A DNA stretch of 64,000 nucleotides, from assembly GCF_031598375.1 (NCBI RefSeq), contig NZ_CP123872.1:744001-808000 (forward strand). The letters run 5' to 3'. The notes below the pieces were generated by a model. That model saw nothing but the letters and a program-made list of their open reading frames with translations, made no database searches and was not told the origin of the DNA. Both the position numbers and the translations under genes were made by a program. This document shows, in pieces, positions 1-9,038 of the stretch (position 1 is its first letter; each line of letters opens with the position of its first letter). The DNA comes from Temperatibacter marinus (GTDB taxonomy: Bacteria; Pseudomonadota; Alphaproteobacteria; Sphingomonadales; Kordiimonadaceae).

Positions 1-1724
1 GCTGTGTTAACTGACTTGGCATCAATTTGAATATCCGTCCAGTCCACATAGAAAACAGCACCATTGAAGACCCATTTATTATCAAGCAATTTAGCGTGCC
101 AACCAAACTCGTAGTTTGTTACACGGTCTGGCCCATAAGTACGCTCACTATCCAGAGGATCTTTAATGTTGTTAATGCCTCCACGGCGGAACCCTTCAGC
201 AACAGTACCGTAGAAAAGAACATCATCGGAAACATCGTAAGATACATTCAATTTAAAGACTGTGTCATTAATTCCGCCTTCATTAGGATCGACACAATCT
301 GGTGCAGAATCAAGAAGGACAAGCCAAGTACAACTTTCTTTAATATTGACAGATTGTTCAAAATAACGAGCGCCAACTGTCACATGAAGTTGATCCGAGA
401 AATCATATGTTATTTCACCGAAAACAGCCTTTTCTTCAAAACTGTCATCTCCGTAACTATCATATTCCAGAGCACCATTACCCGTCGTAAACCCAGCCCA
501 CTGAAGATATCCTGGGACATATTCACGAGATCGGTTTTGACCGCTATCATGTTCATAGTAAAGTCCCGCAATCCAGTTTAAGGCACCTTCATTATTCGAG
601 AGAACCCGTGTCTCATGAACAAAAGTTTCAGACTCAGCTTCTTCCTTTGTAAAACTAGAGAATTGTGCGAAATCACCATAACCAGGCCATAAAAACAGAA
701 GAAGATCTGTCTGATCGCGACGCCCATCCCCTGTATATTTAGAATAAGAAGTACTAGAGAGCACAGAAAGGTCTTCGCCTTCATGGCTAATTTCCAGATT
801 AAAGATCTCATCTTTGTTCCAGCGCGGCTCAGTATAACGCAAGCTTGAAACATATTTTTCACCAGTAAAGTCTGGATTAACCGCCTGACGGCCCTCAGCA
901 AATTGATCTTGCATATAATAGCTGGCCGAAATTTCAGTCTCTTCAGAAAGCTTCATCAGCGCGGCGATTTTAACATTCAGTGTTTCTTCGCCGTTATTGT
1001 CTTCCACTGGCTTCGGAGCGTCAGAAACGCCCGGCACTAAATGTACATAGTTATAGTCCACAAAGCCACTATCGTGCAGATAGTTAACTGCTGCTCTGAC
1101 AGCAAAATTGTCAGAGTAAGAGACATTGGCAACACCTGTAAATTCTTGACTTACAGAACCGCTGTCTTTTGTGAGATAAAATTCAGCATCCATTTCGCCG
1201 CTGACGTCATTCATGACAGGCTTCTTCGTAATATAACGAAGCGTACCCCCCATAGCCCCGCGTCCATAAAGTGTCCCTTGTGGACCACGAAGAACTTCGA
1301 TGCGGTCAATATCAAAAAGCTTGATGTCCGCCGTCAAAGGCGTTTCATTCATATAGCGAGAAACTGTTGTTCCTGAGCCCTGGTTTTCAGCAGCCTGCAA
1401 CGGGCCATCAGAAAGACCTCGCATAATCAATTTTCCGTTTTGGCGCGCGCCTGTATCAATAAATTGAATCCCTGGAACCATGCGAGAAATTTCTGTCAGA
1501 TCACGTGCACCAAAATTTTCTAGGGCATTGCCTGACATGGCAGAAATATTATACGGTATTGATTGAATACTTGCAGCACGACGTGTCGCTGTAACAGTAA
1601 TTTCCTCAAGAGAAGCTTCATCATTATCTTGCGCTGCAACTTGTGGAGCAGCCAGTGTTAGTGTTAACCCCATTGCTGTTGTTGTCAGTAAGGCTGTCGC
1701 TCTTTGACGTGGTAATTTTATCAT
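1..1724 (-). CDS. TonB-dependent outer-membrane receptor, 3' end outside window
   Basis: The minus strand reads open from an ATG at 1724 to the window edge (574 codons plus 2 nt), so the C-terminal part of the barrel is missing. GGAG lies about 9 nt before the ATG. The protein has a signal peptide ending near AAPQVAAQ, a TonB-box-like stretch (LEEITVTAT), then a plug domain with RGPQGTLYGRGAMGG, followed by beta-barrel strands rich in aromatic and acidic residues. It resembles the large receptors of marine alphaproteobacteria that import siderophores, oligosaccharides or other bulky nutrients using ExbBD-TonB energy. The substrate cannot be read from the sequence. No anti-sigma/ECF pair is adjacent. 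A tandem repeat lies upstream (1772-1803). Confidence 0.93.
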   Translation of the reverse strand, partial: MIKLPRQRATALLTTTAMGLTLTLAAPQVAAQDNDEASLEEITVTATRRAASIQSIPYNISAMSGNALENFGARDLTEISRMVPGIQFIDTGARQNGKLIMRGLSDGPLQAAENQGSGTTVSRYMNETPLTADIKLFDIDRIEVLRGPQGTLYGRGAMGGTLRYITKKPVMNDVSGEMDAEFYLTKDSGSVSQEFTGVANVSYSDNFAVRAAVNYLHDSGFVDYNYVHLVPGVSDAPKPVEDNNGEETLNVKIAALMKLSEETEISASYYMQDQFAEGRQAVNPDFTGEKYVSSLRYTEPRWNKDEIFNLEISHEGEDLSVLSSTSYSKYTGDGRRDQTDLLLFLWPGYGDFAQFSSFTKEEAESETFVHETRVLSNNEGALNWIAGLYYEHDSGQNRSREYVPGYLQWAGFTTGNGALEYDSYGDDSFEEKAVFGEITYDFSDQLHVTVGARYFEQSVNIKESCTWLVLLDSAPDCVDPNEGGINDTVFKLNVSYDVSDDVLFYGTVAEGFRRGGINNIKDPLDSERTYGPDRVTNYEFGWHAKLLDNKWVFNGAVFYVDWTDIQIDAKSVNT

Positions 1725-2029
1725 TTTGTTATTCTCCGGCATTATTTTTCCCTTTTATATTCTGCACAAGCTTCCTGAGAACACCCGAAATTCCTGAGAA
1801 CACTTGGCAGAATTCTTTCCTGTATTACCAGTTTACAGGGTTTGAATGGAGAAAATATCAACGCCGATCTTAATGTTGCGCTGCAAAATTTTTCCTATGT
1901 AACAAAAAAGTCACAATAGCAATACTTTAGACATAAAGTCCGTGCTTTCAAGATGACCATAGTCTTCTTGTAACTGCTTGATACATTCGGTAGAGTGTGC
2001 CCTCATAGAGGTGGAAAAGGGGCGCGCTA
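1725..2029. other. Divergent intergenic region, TonB receptor / MFS transporter
   Basis: About 300 nt separate the two divergent genes. The receptor side holds a TATAAA (1754-1759, minus reading) without a good -35 and the TTCCTGAGAACAC tandem repeat. On the transporter side I see no convincing promoter. No small ORF with a ribosome-binding site was found. Confidence 0.5.
1772..1803. repeat. Tandem direct repeat TTCCTGAGAACAC x2, possible operator
   Basis: Two exact 13-nt copies start at 1772 and 1791, a 19-nt period. They lie 48-79 nt upstream of the receptor ATG and overlap where the -35 of a TATAAA promoter (1754-1759) would be. Exact direct repeats at such a place suggest sites for a regulator, but none is identified. 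Confidence 0.45.
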
Positions 2030-3376
2030 GTGACTGAAAAAAATAACTCATCGACATTTCGATTATTGAAAAGTCGACGCTTTCTCCCCCTATTTATCAC
2101 CCAATTCCTAGGGGCATTTAATGACAATTTATACAAATTGGCCATGTTGGCACTCATTGTTTATGTGCTGGCAACAGGCAGTTCATCAGAGGCAGCCCTT
2201 TTGTCTAACATTGCCGCAGGGCTTTTTATGCTCCCCTTTTTCCTCGCCAGTGCACTGGCAGGGCAACTCTCTGACAAATATGAAAAATCCACATTGATAA
2301 AATTCATTAAACTCTGGGAAATAGGTTTAATGATTATTGGGGCTTATGGATTTTATACTGGGAATATCGTGTTAATGATGATCATTCTCTTCGGCATGGG
2401 GCTTCAATCGACCTTCTTTGGACCCATAAAATATGCCATTTTACCACAACACCTTGAAAAAGATGAGCTTTTACCTGCAAATAGTTTAATGGAAGCCGGT
2501 GTATTTCTGGCAATTTTACTCGGCACGCTGTTCGGGGCCCCGCTTATCTTAGCTGAAAATGGGATAGTCCTCGCTGCTATGGGCACCATTAGTATTGCAG
2601 TGCTAGGCTTTATCACAGCCCTTTTCATTCCAAAGACGGCACGCGCCGCGCCTGACATTCGAATTAGGAAAAATATATTTGCCGAAACCCGCACGCAGTT
2701 CAGAGAAGCCAAAAGCAATCCGATCATCTTTTTGTCAATTATAGGAACCAGCTGGTTCTGGATGTTTGGCTCTGTATTTTTAGCGCAAATTACACCAATG
2801 GCTCGATCGCTTCTGTATTTGGACGAATATGGTATGACAGCCATTTTGGCCCTCTTCACAGTGGGAATCGGCATCGGCTCAATTTTATGCAACCGGATCC
2901 TAAAAGGTCAGATATCAGGCATATATCAACGAAAAAGCCTCGTGATCATTCTACTCTGTGGCATTTTTCTATATGGGACACTCGTTTGGTATAGCACTGC
3001 GGTTGAACAGCCTGTGGACGGAACATTAATCTCGGTTTGGGCCTTCATACAGAACCCTATCACATGGGTCATGGGCTTGGCCATTTTGGGCATGTCCGCT
3101 GCCGGGGGAATGTTTATAGTCCCTCTCTATGCCCGACTACAGCACCAGAGTGATCCTGATAAATGTTCGCGGACCATTGCATCCAATAACGTCATGAACT
3201 CTGTATTTATGGTTTTGGGGGCTGTCGCAGCTTTGCTTATACTAAAGCTTGGTTCTGTGCTAGATCTGCCCCTTGATGTGGCAGAAATTTTACTGATTGT
3301 AAGCCTTTTAAACTATCCAATGATCAAAATATTAAAACCTCTCGAGCAAGATGTCCCTCAATCGACATCACATTGA
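2030..3376 (+). CDS. MFS transporter, lysophospholipid transporter (LplT)-like
   Basis: A 448-residue membrane protein with about 12 hydrophobic segments. The N-terminal sequence FITQFLGAFNDNLYKLA is characteristic of the MFS branch containing LplT and the MFS halves of LplT-PlsC-acyl-ACP synthetase fusions, which flip lysophospholipids across the inner membrane for re-acylation. Here the transporter stands alone, with no acyltransferase domain or neighbour. Start is GTG with a GA-rich stretch (GAGGTGGAAAAGG) upstream. The next gene, a YhhN (lysoplasmalogenase-like) protein, is also lipid-related, so a shared role in lysolipid handling is plausible. The exact substrate is inference. Confidence 0.8.
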   Translation: MTEKNNSSTFRLLKSRRFLPLFITQFLGAFNDNLYKLAMLALIVYVLATGSSSEAALLSNIAAGLFMLPFFLASALAGQLSDKYEKSTLIKFIKLWEIGLMIIGAYGFYTGNIVLMMIILFGMGLQSTFFGPIKYAILPQHLEKDELLPANSLMEAGVFLAILLGTLFGAPLILAENGIVLAAMGTISIAVLGFITALFIPKTARAAPDIRIRKNIFAETRTQFREAKSNPIIFLSIIGTSWFWMFGSVFLAQITPMARSLLYLDEYGMTAILALFTVGIGIGSILCNRILKGQISGIYQRKSLVIILLCGIFLYGTLVWYSTAVEQPVDGTLISVWAFIQNPITWVMGLAILGMSAAGGMFIVPLYARLQHQSDPDKCSRTIASNNVMNSVFMVLGAVAALLILKLGSVLDLPLDVAEILLIVSLLNYPMIKILKPLEQDVPQSTSH

Positions 3377-3454
3377 GTCGCTAAATTTTTAGGGAGTCCT
3401 TGAAAAAATCATTTTCCCTTGCAATAGTAAACATTGGGCACAAAGAGGTAAGTT

Positions 3455-4171
3455 ATGACGCGGATTTTCACAAAGAAAAAACGACCGATTTTAGAGTTTT
3501 TCGGCAGTATTATTTTAATTTTATCCATTATTGCTGCTGTGGTTTATGAGCTTAAATCCTTCCCGGATACTCTCACATGGTCACTGGTGGCTAAGGGCTT
3601 ACCTGTGGCTCTTCTCGGTGTTTATGCCCTGTTTAATTTTCGCACCCTTGATCATGCAATCTTAGCCCTGGCTCTCTTTGCTTCCGCCGCAGGAGATATT
3701 GGCCTAGAGCTGCCTTTTGACAATAAACTCAGTTACGGCATAGCCGGCTTTTCGGTGGCGCATGTTTTTTATATGCTTCTTTTCTTGCGCAACAGACGAC
3801 ACCTTCAGGATCTTGCGAAAATTCGGTTGAATATCGCCTCTCTCGCTTGGGCCTTGACAACAATTGTTGCAATATTGCTCTATGACAGCTTAGGTGAAAT
3901 GCAATATTTAATCATCGGCTATATGGTAATTTTAACAGGCATGGTCTCATGTGCTCAGCTATCTAGATATCCTTTCATTCTTGTTGGCATAGGCTCTATG
4001 CTCTTTTTCATCTCAGACGCTTTCATTGCTGGACGCATGTTCCTAAGCCTCCCAGATTGGTCTAATACTGTCATTTGGCTGAGCTATTATTTGGCACAAT
4101 TCCTAATTACGATGGGAGTTTTAATTGCCCCTGATCAGGAAAAACGCTATCACATAAAGACCTTTACTTAA
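3455..4171 (+). CDS. YhhN family membrane protein (lysoplasmalogenase-like)
   Basis: A 238-residue protein with about eight transmembrane segments. It carries the conserved family polar positions: K in segment 2 (KGLPVALL), GDIGLEL, AHVFY, FFISDAFIA and the C-terminal YYLAQFLI. The family includes eukaryotic TMEM86 lysoplasmalogenases, which hydrolyse the vinyl-ether bond of lysoplasmalogen. Bacterial members are largely uncharacterised, so the enzymatic activity is inference from family. AGAGG lies about 6 nt before the ATG. It follows the LplT-like gene by 78 nt and precedes argB by 13 nt, so all three may be cotranscribed. Confidence 0.8.
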   Translation: MTRIFTKKKRPILEFFGSIILILSIIAAVVYELKSFPDTLTWSLVAKGLPVALLGVYALFNFRTLDHAILALALFASAAGDIGLELPFDNKLSYGIAGFSVAHVFYMLLFLRNRRHLQDLAKIRLNIASLAWALTTIVAILLYDSLGEMQYLIIGYMVILTGMVSCAQLSRYPFILVGIGSMLFFISDAFIAGRMFLSLPDWSNTVIWLSYYLAQFLITMGVLIAPDQEKRYHIKTFT

Positions 4172-4184
4172 TAAGATTTGAACT

Positions 4185-5069
4185 ATGAGTGTCATTGTGA
4201 ATACAGATCAGAAGAAACTGCAGAAAAAAGCAAAAATTCTCTGCGAAGCCCTGCCGTATATGAAAAAATATGCTGGGGAAACCTTTGTCATTAAATATGG
4301 CGGTAATGCAATGATTGACGATGAACTTTCCCGTCAATTTGCAGAAGATGTCGTTCTTCTCAAGCAAGTCGGAATTAACCCAATCGTTGTCCACGGCGGA
4401 GGACCTCAGATCGGCAAAATGCTAGACCGTCTTCAATTAGAGAGTCGATTTATTGACGGCTTAAGAGTGACCGACGAGCAAACGGTTGAAGTGGCTGAAA
4501 TGGTTCTCTGTGGGTCTATAAATAAATCCATTGTGGCTGATATCAATGCCGCTGGTGGCAAGGCTATTGGCCTGTCTGGTAAAGATAGTAATCTGGTCAT
4601 TGCAAAAAAACGAGAAAGTACTATTGATTTAGGCTTTGTCGGAGAACCAGAGGCCGTCAATCCTGACATTTTGAATTCAAGTGTCGAGGCTGGAATGATC
4701 CCTGTAATTGCACCTATCGCCGCAGGCAAAAACGGTGAAACTTTCAATATCAATGCAGATACAATGGCTGGCTGTATTGCGGGCGCGATCCAAGCAAGGC
4801 GTCTTTTCTTACTGACTGATGTTGAAGGCGTTCTCAATGAAGAGAAAGAACTGCTCACTGACCTTGTTGAATCAGAAGTAAAAACGCTGATCACTAATGG
4901 CACGATCGCAGGGGGCATGATTCCAAAGGTTACAACCTGTCTGGATGCCCTTAAAGGAGGCTCCAATGCAGCATCCATCATCGATGGACGCGTCATGCAT
5001 GCCATCCTTCTAGAGATTTTCACAGAACGCGGAGCAGGCACACTTATTCGGCTCACAGAAGACGATTAA
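4185..5069 (+). CDS. argB: Acetylglutamate kinase
   Basis: A 294-residue amino-acid kinase fold enzyme. It phosphorylates N-acetyl-L-glutamate with ATP in the second step of arginine biosynthesis. Visible motifs are the N-terminal nucleotide-binding KYGGNAM, substrate-loop HGGGPQIG, GLSGKD, the LLTDVEGVL segment and the GGMIPKV motif near the end. The N-terminal helix preceding the kinase core is typical of the hexameric, arginine-feedback-inhibited form, so feedback control is likely. The ribosome-binding site is weak. No other arg gene is in the window. It converges with the DUF2336 gene after 27 nt. Confidence 0.96.
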   Translation: MSVIVNTDQKKLQKKAKILCEALPYMKKYAGETFVIKYGGNAMIDDELSRQFAEDVVLLKQVGINPIVVHGGGPQIGKMLDRLQLESRFIDGLRVTDEQTVEVAEMVLCGSINKSIVADINAAGGKAIGLSGKDSNLVIAKKRESTIDLGFVGEPEAVNPDILNSSVEAGMIPVIAPIAAGKNGETFNINADTMAGCIAGAIQARRLFLLTDVEGVLNEEKELLTDLVESEVKTLITNGTIAGGMIPKVTTCLDALKGGSNAASIIDGRVMHAILLEIFTERGAGTLIRLTEDD

Positions 5070-5096
5070 CTCTGTTTGAGGCTAACGATTACTGCC

Positions 5097-6362
5097 TTAA
5101 TCAGCTTGGTCAATAAAATAGCTGAGATGCCAGTCCAATTCATCTTCATCAATGGGATATTTCTCCCCCCCTTTGCCGTGAAGCAGTTGAGCCGATGGAA
5201 CGAGCGCTAATTTCGTTTGAATGGCATAAGCAGTCCGCATTTTCAATTGGGCCCGCCAAGACAGAGCCGTCACAGCCCGTCCACTCTTTGAAAGAATGAT
5301 TTTTCGCACAATTTTTGAAGATAAGTCAGCCATCAATGCCAAGCATTGGATGATAAGTTCGCGATTACTTTCTTCAACTTGCTTAACGATAAAGGCATCA
5401 TCCAGAAGACCCCGATCCATGAAGTCACGAGCTTGTTTTGCAATTGCCATTTCTTCGCTTTGCTCGAGCCGTTCCCCTTCCACACGTTCTCTTACTTTCT
5501 CTAGGATATCTTCTGCTAGATCCTCCTCCAATGTCGATTGTTCCATCATGGCAAAGACAAGGGCTGAGGCAACAAAGCCTGCAATTCTTTTCATCGCTCT
5601 AATTGAAAGTTGTGGGCGCAGTGCAAGGGGTTTGTGTAATTCTTCTACAGAACTGGCTTGATCAATAATCCGATCGAGGGTGTCTTCTCTGATTTGGGCT
5701 TTTTCATTTGTTAAAAGCGCAGCAATCGCCGGCACATCTAGGCTTGAGACAACATCATCAGACACATCTTGAGACAGGCCTGCTCGCTCAGCAATCGCCT
5801 TCAAAGCGCCTGAGCTAGTCCCTGCAGCGATAATTTCTCTTAAGTCATCATCATTTAACAAGGGTGAATATTGTAGGATGGGTCCACAAACAACATCTTC
5901 GACATCTTTCGCAAGCTTTGTGACAATATCCTTCGGAATGGCTTCTAGATGCTTAATTGCATCTGCAATAAGGCTTCTAATCTTTGGTTCTTGATCTTTT
6001 GCAAGATCTTCTAAAATTTCGATGGTTGTTTCTTGCAGCACTTCTTGATCAGAAGGGTCCATATCAGGCACGATCCGCCCTATTTTTCGCGCTAATTCAA
6101 GCCTCACTTCTTCACTCTCATCTTTGGATAGAAGAGTATCTGCCTGTACTGGCGTTGCTGGATTTGAAGCAATCTTAGCGCGCACATCTGGATCTTTATC
6201 ATCTGCCAAATAATAAAGCACCTCTGGACGGGCATCCTTTTGTTGAGCCAGCAGCAGACGATCTTTCTTATTGCCTTTAGAAAGCATCACACGCGCTTCT
6301 TCATACGTGACTGGCTTTTTATCGCCCCCACTAAAAAGGTTTTTTAATTTATTAAATACCAT
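5097..6362 (-). CDS. DUF2336 domain protein (alphaproteobacterial, HEAT-like)
   Basis: A 421-residue soluble protein without signal peptide, composed almost entirely of alpha helices. The first 150 residues contain HEAT-like repeats (RPEVLYYLADDKDPDVRAKI, SEEVRLELARKIG, EPKIRSLIADAI). The rest matches the DUF2336 family, which is largely confined to Alphaproteobacteria and has no settled function. It starts 21 nt after the GGDEF gene on the same strand, so the two are probably one operon and DUF2336 may act in the same c-di-GMP-linked process. That functional link is inference. Confidence 0.8.
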   Translation of the reverse strand: MVFNKLKNLFSGGDKKPVTYEEARVMLSKGNKKDRLLLAQQKDARPEVLYYLADDKDPDVRAKIASNPATPVQADTLLSKDESEEVRLELARKIGRIVPDMDPSDQEVLQETTIEILEDLAKDQEPKIRSLIADAIKHLEAIPKDIVTKLAKDVEDVVCGPILQYSPLLNDDDLREIIAAGTSSGALKAIAERAGLSQDVSDDVVSSLDVPAIAALLTNEKAQIREDTLDRIIDQASSVEELHKPLALRPQLSIRAMKRIAGFVASALVFAMMEQSTLEEDLAEDILEKVRERVEGERLEQSEEMAIAKQARDFMDRGLLDDAFIVKQVEESNRELIIQCLALMADLSSKIVRKIILSKSGRAVTALSWRAQLKMRTAYAIQTKLALVPSAQLLHGKGGEKYPIDEDELDWHLSYFIDQAD

Positions 6363-6383
6363 CCATTTTTATCCTTAGTGCTT

Positions 6384-8060
6384 TCATGATATGGCGTCGT
6401 CAGTGAGAACACCTGTCACATAGGTACTCTTTCCTTTTTTCTTTGCCGCATACATTAATTGGTCAGCTAACTTAGTCATATGCTCAAGGCTATGCTCAAC
6501 AGTTGGGTTAGATTCAACGATCCCGATTGACATAGAGAGCCGTAAAGCGTCAGCCCCAATTTCTTTTCGAATTGCAGGCATAGCTTCTAACAGTGTCTGC
6601 GCTTTTCCTTTACCGACATCTGTCGTGGCTGTATCGAGCCAGACAACAAATTCATCGCCCCCAATTCTCGCAACACAGTCTTGCTCTCTGACCTGTTCGG
6701 TCAATAGCTCAGAAACTTTCTTAAGTGCCAAATCCCCTGCTGAATGACCAAGAGTGTCATTGATTTCCTTAAAATGGTCTAAGTCCACATAGAGAATAGT
6801 GCCAACTTGTCCTGTTGCTCGCATGTTTTTCAACCGTTCCCCTACGGTTTCATCCAGAGCCCGTCTGTTCATTAGTCCCGTTAATTCATCGCTGCTTGAA
6901 AGATGGTTAAGGCGCTCAATCAGCTCTGATTGTGTAATAGCGACAACCATATTGTCAGCGATGCCTGTTAACAGTGCTTTTTCCTGCATGGACCAAGGAA
7001 ATATGGTGGCATCTCGGTACAAAAGAATAACACCTTTAAGCTGGTCCCCGCTTTTAAGTCGCACTGCTAAATAGCGATCCTCTTGCACAGTCATTTCAAA
7101 GGCCTGATCTTGGTTGATGTCCTGTGCGAGAGCGATCGTCACATCTTGCAAGTTCAATAGATGAGGGTCTGTTTGATTTTCCTGTGCATCTTGATCTTCG
7201 CTTTTCGCCATAAGTTTCAGCCCTCGGGACGCAGAATAGAGGATCCAACATTGATCGGCCCTTAAAACTTCTGCGAGGGCATTGACTGCGGTGGAGAGAA
7301 GGTGCGTTGCCCCTCTATTAGTGTCCTGAAGAATACGTGTGATCCGTCCTTGCAAACTTAAACGGAGGGCGTTCTGGCGCGCAACTTTCTCTTGTTCCAC
7401 GAGGCTAGACATATCACGACAAATCCCGCGTACGGCTTCCAGCTCCAATTCATCATTAAAAACAGGCTGGACATAAAAAGTAATCCATTTATCACCTTCC
7501 GGAGTTGAGACACGGTGGGGTTTGCTCTCATATTTTTCACGGCAATGAAAAGGATCAATGGTTGGGCCTTCCCCGTCTGGCCAAAAAAAGCCCGAAGCAT
7601 GCTTGCCGTGCAAATCTTCTGGAGATTGGCCGAATACGGCCCCAGGGCCAACATATGTAAAGCACCCATGAAGGTCCACTTCCCAGCCAAAGTCAGCGCT
7701 ACAACTGATCATGTCTTTGAACATATTTCGACTATACATTAAAGCCTCAGTTACTTTATCTTGCATAGAAAAGTCTCGGCCTGCAATAAGCACTTTGTCA
7801 TCTGCAACAGGAAGGGCCACCAACCAGTAAGTTACAAGAAAGCGATCAAAACGAACTCGCGATTCAATCAGTGTTTCTTCATCATAAGCCCGCACAGCAA
7901 GGGCGCGGATTTCCTCGCCCTCTTTGGCATAAATATCACTTAAAGCCTCTGCAGATTGAGAGCGCTCAACGATAGCTAACCTATTATCTAACAAGAGAGC
8001 CGGCATATCCAATTTGGATACATTGATAAACTGGGACTCTTTTTTTAACCAATTAAGCAC
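6384..8060 (-). CDS. PAS-GAF-GGDEF diguanylate cyclase
   Basis: A 558-residue cytoplasmic protein with no membrane segment. A PAS domain covers about residues 108-225 (CSADFGWEVDLHG...YVGPGAVFG), a GAF-like domain about 235-375, and a GGDEF domain about 385-548. The active-site loop is intact (ARIGGDEFVVW), and an RxxD inhibitory site (REQD) sits five residues before it, so product inhibition by c-di-GMP is expected. It should make c-di-GMP from two GTP in response to a PAS/GAF signal. No EAL domain is present. It is the first gene of a probable two-gene unit with DUF2336. Confidence 0.9.
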   Translation of the reverse strand: MLNWLKKESQFINVSKLDMPALLLDNRLAIVERSQSAEALSDIYAKEGEEIRALAVRAYDEETLIESRVRFDRFLVTYWLVALPVADDKVLIAGRDFSMQDKVTEALMYSRNMFKDMISCSADFGWEVDLHGCFTYVGPGAVFGQSPEDLHGKHASGFFWPDGEGPTIDPFHCREKYESKPHRVSTPEGDKWITFYVQPVFNDELELEAVRGICRDMSSLVEQEKVARQNALRLSLQGRITRILQDTNRGATHLLSTAVNALAEVLRADQCWILYSASRGLKLMAKSEDQDAQENQTDPHLLNLQDVTIALAQDINQDQAFEMTVQEDRYLAVRLKSGDQLKGVILLYRDATIFPWSMQEKALLTGIADNMVVAITQSELIERLNHLSSSDELTGLMNRRALDETVGERLKNMRATGQVGTILYVDLDHFKEINDTLGHSAGDLALKKVSELLTEQVREQDCVARIGGDEFVVWLDTATTDVGKGKAQTLLEAMPAIRKEIGADALRLSMSIGIVESNPTVEHSLEHMTKLADQLMYAAKKKGKSTYVTGVLTDDAIS

Positions 8061-8233
8061 TGACTTGCCTCTGAGTAATTTTGTCTCTGCATCGTTTTAA
8101 GAAAGGAAAAATAGATATTTTGTCATCAACTCTTGCCCTCTCGCTCACATGCTCTAAAACACTACAACAAGACAATATTAATTCATAGTGCTATACAATA
8201 GTCAATCTATGGAATAGCGATTGAGGGCAAAAA

Positions 8234-8923
8234 ATGGCATCTTCTATCCCCTATCACCCAGATCTCATCACCGATAGATCCATCTGGATTTTTGATCTTG
8301 ATAATACACTCTATCCAGCGGAGAGCGACCTCTTCGCGCAGATCGATGTCAAAATGACGGAGTATATTGCCAATCATTTTCAAATTGATAAGGCTTCAGC
8401 CCGTGAAAAACAAAAGCACTATCTTGTGACGTATGGGGCAACAATGCGGGGACTTATGGAAAATGATGGTATTGATCCGCATCATTTTCTAGAAAATGTA
8501 CATGATATTGATTTTTCGCCGATTCAAAAAGACGTTCTCCTGCGTGAAGCCATCGAAAAATTACCTGGACGAAAGCTAATTTATACCAATGCGGATGTAA
8601 CCTATACAGACAATGTTCTAGAACGCCTTGGGCTTTTGAACCTCTTCGAAGGCGTGCACGACATCCTAGCTTCTAACTTGACTCCGAAACCCAGTATCCC
8701 AGCGTTTGATGATTTCCTCAGTTGCTATGATATTGACCCCGCAAAAGCTGTTTTCTTCGAAGATAGTATTCGAAATTTAATCCCGGCAAAAAAAGCAGGC
8801 ATGGGGTGCGTCTGGATTGATACAGGATGCGAATGGGCCGGCATGGAGTATCAAAATGATATCGCCCATGCTGAGATTAAGTTATTGAGCCCCTGGTTAC
8901 AAAAATTTACAGATCGATTATAG
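8234..8923 (+). CDS. HAD-family phosphatase, pyrimidine 5'-nucleotidase type
   Basis: A 229-residue HAD hydrolase with all four motifs: I FDLDNTLYP (nucleophile and acid/base Asp), II YTNA, III KP (TPKPSIPAF) and IV FFEDS. The LDNTLYP form and cap sequence match the subfamily annotated as pyrimidine 5'-nucleotidase (SDT1/PHM8-like). In Alphaproteobacteria this gene commonly lies just before dapD, as here. The substrate is inference. TTGAGGG lies upstream of the ATG. A separate promoter precedes dapD, so cotranscription with dapD is not required. Confidence 0.85.
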   Translation: MASSIPYHPDLITDRSIWIFDLDNTLYPAESDLFAQIDVKMTEYIANHFQIDKASAREKQKHYLVTYGATMRGLMENDGIDPHHFLENVHDIDFSPIQKDVLLREAIEKLPGRKLIYTNADVTYTDNVLERLGLLNLFEGVHDILASNLTPKPSIPAFDDFLSCYDIDPAKAVFFEDSIRNLIPAKKAGMGCVWIDTGCEWAGMEYQNDIAHAEIKLLSPWLQKFTDRL

Positions 8924-8968
8924 AAGAGTTTTCATAAGACTGATCCATTCAATTTGTTGTTAGACCCA

Positions 8969-8996
8969 TTGACAGTCCTCAGTTTACCTCTATTGT
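8969..8996 (+). promoter_or_regulatory. Predicted sigma-70 promoter for dapD-dapE
   Basis: An exact TTGACA (8969-8974), a 16-nt spacer and TATTGT (8991-8996) place a transcription start near 9003. This is about 36 nt before the preferred dapD start. It is one of the best housekeeping-type promoters in the window. Confidence 0.6.
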
Positions 8997-9038
8997 GCTC
9001 CGCAAAATATCGCAACTCTAACTTCAATGAGAAAATCT

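Noticed and set aside
27-581. A 184-codon open frame on the plus strand
   Set aside because: It is antisense to the TonB receptor, has no family similarity or ribosome-binding site, and the minus-strand reading is continuous and recognisable.
4433-5056. A 207-codon open frame on the minus strand opposite argB
   Set aside because: Ser/Thr-rich composition typical of an antisense shadow; argB is complete on the other strand.
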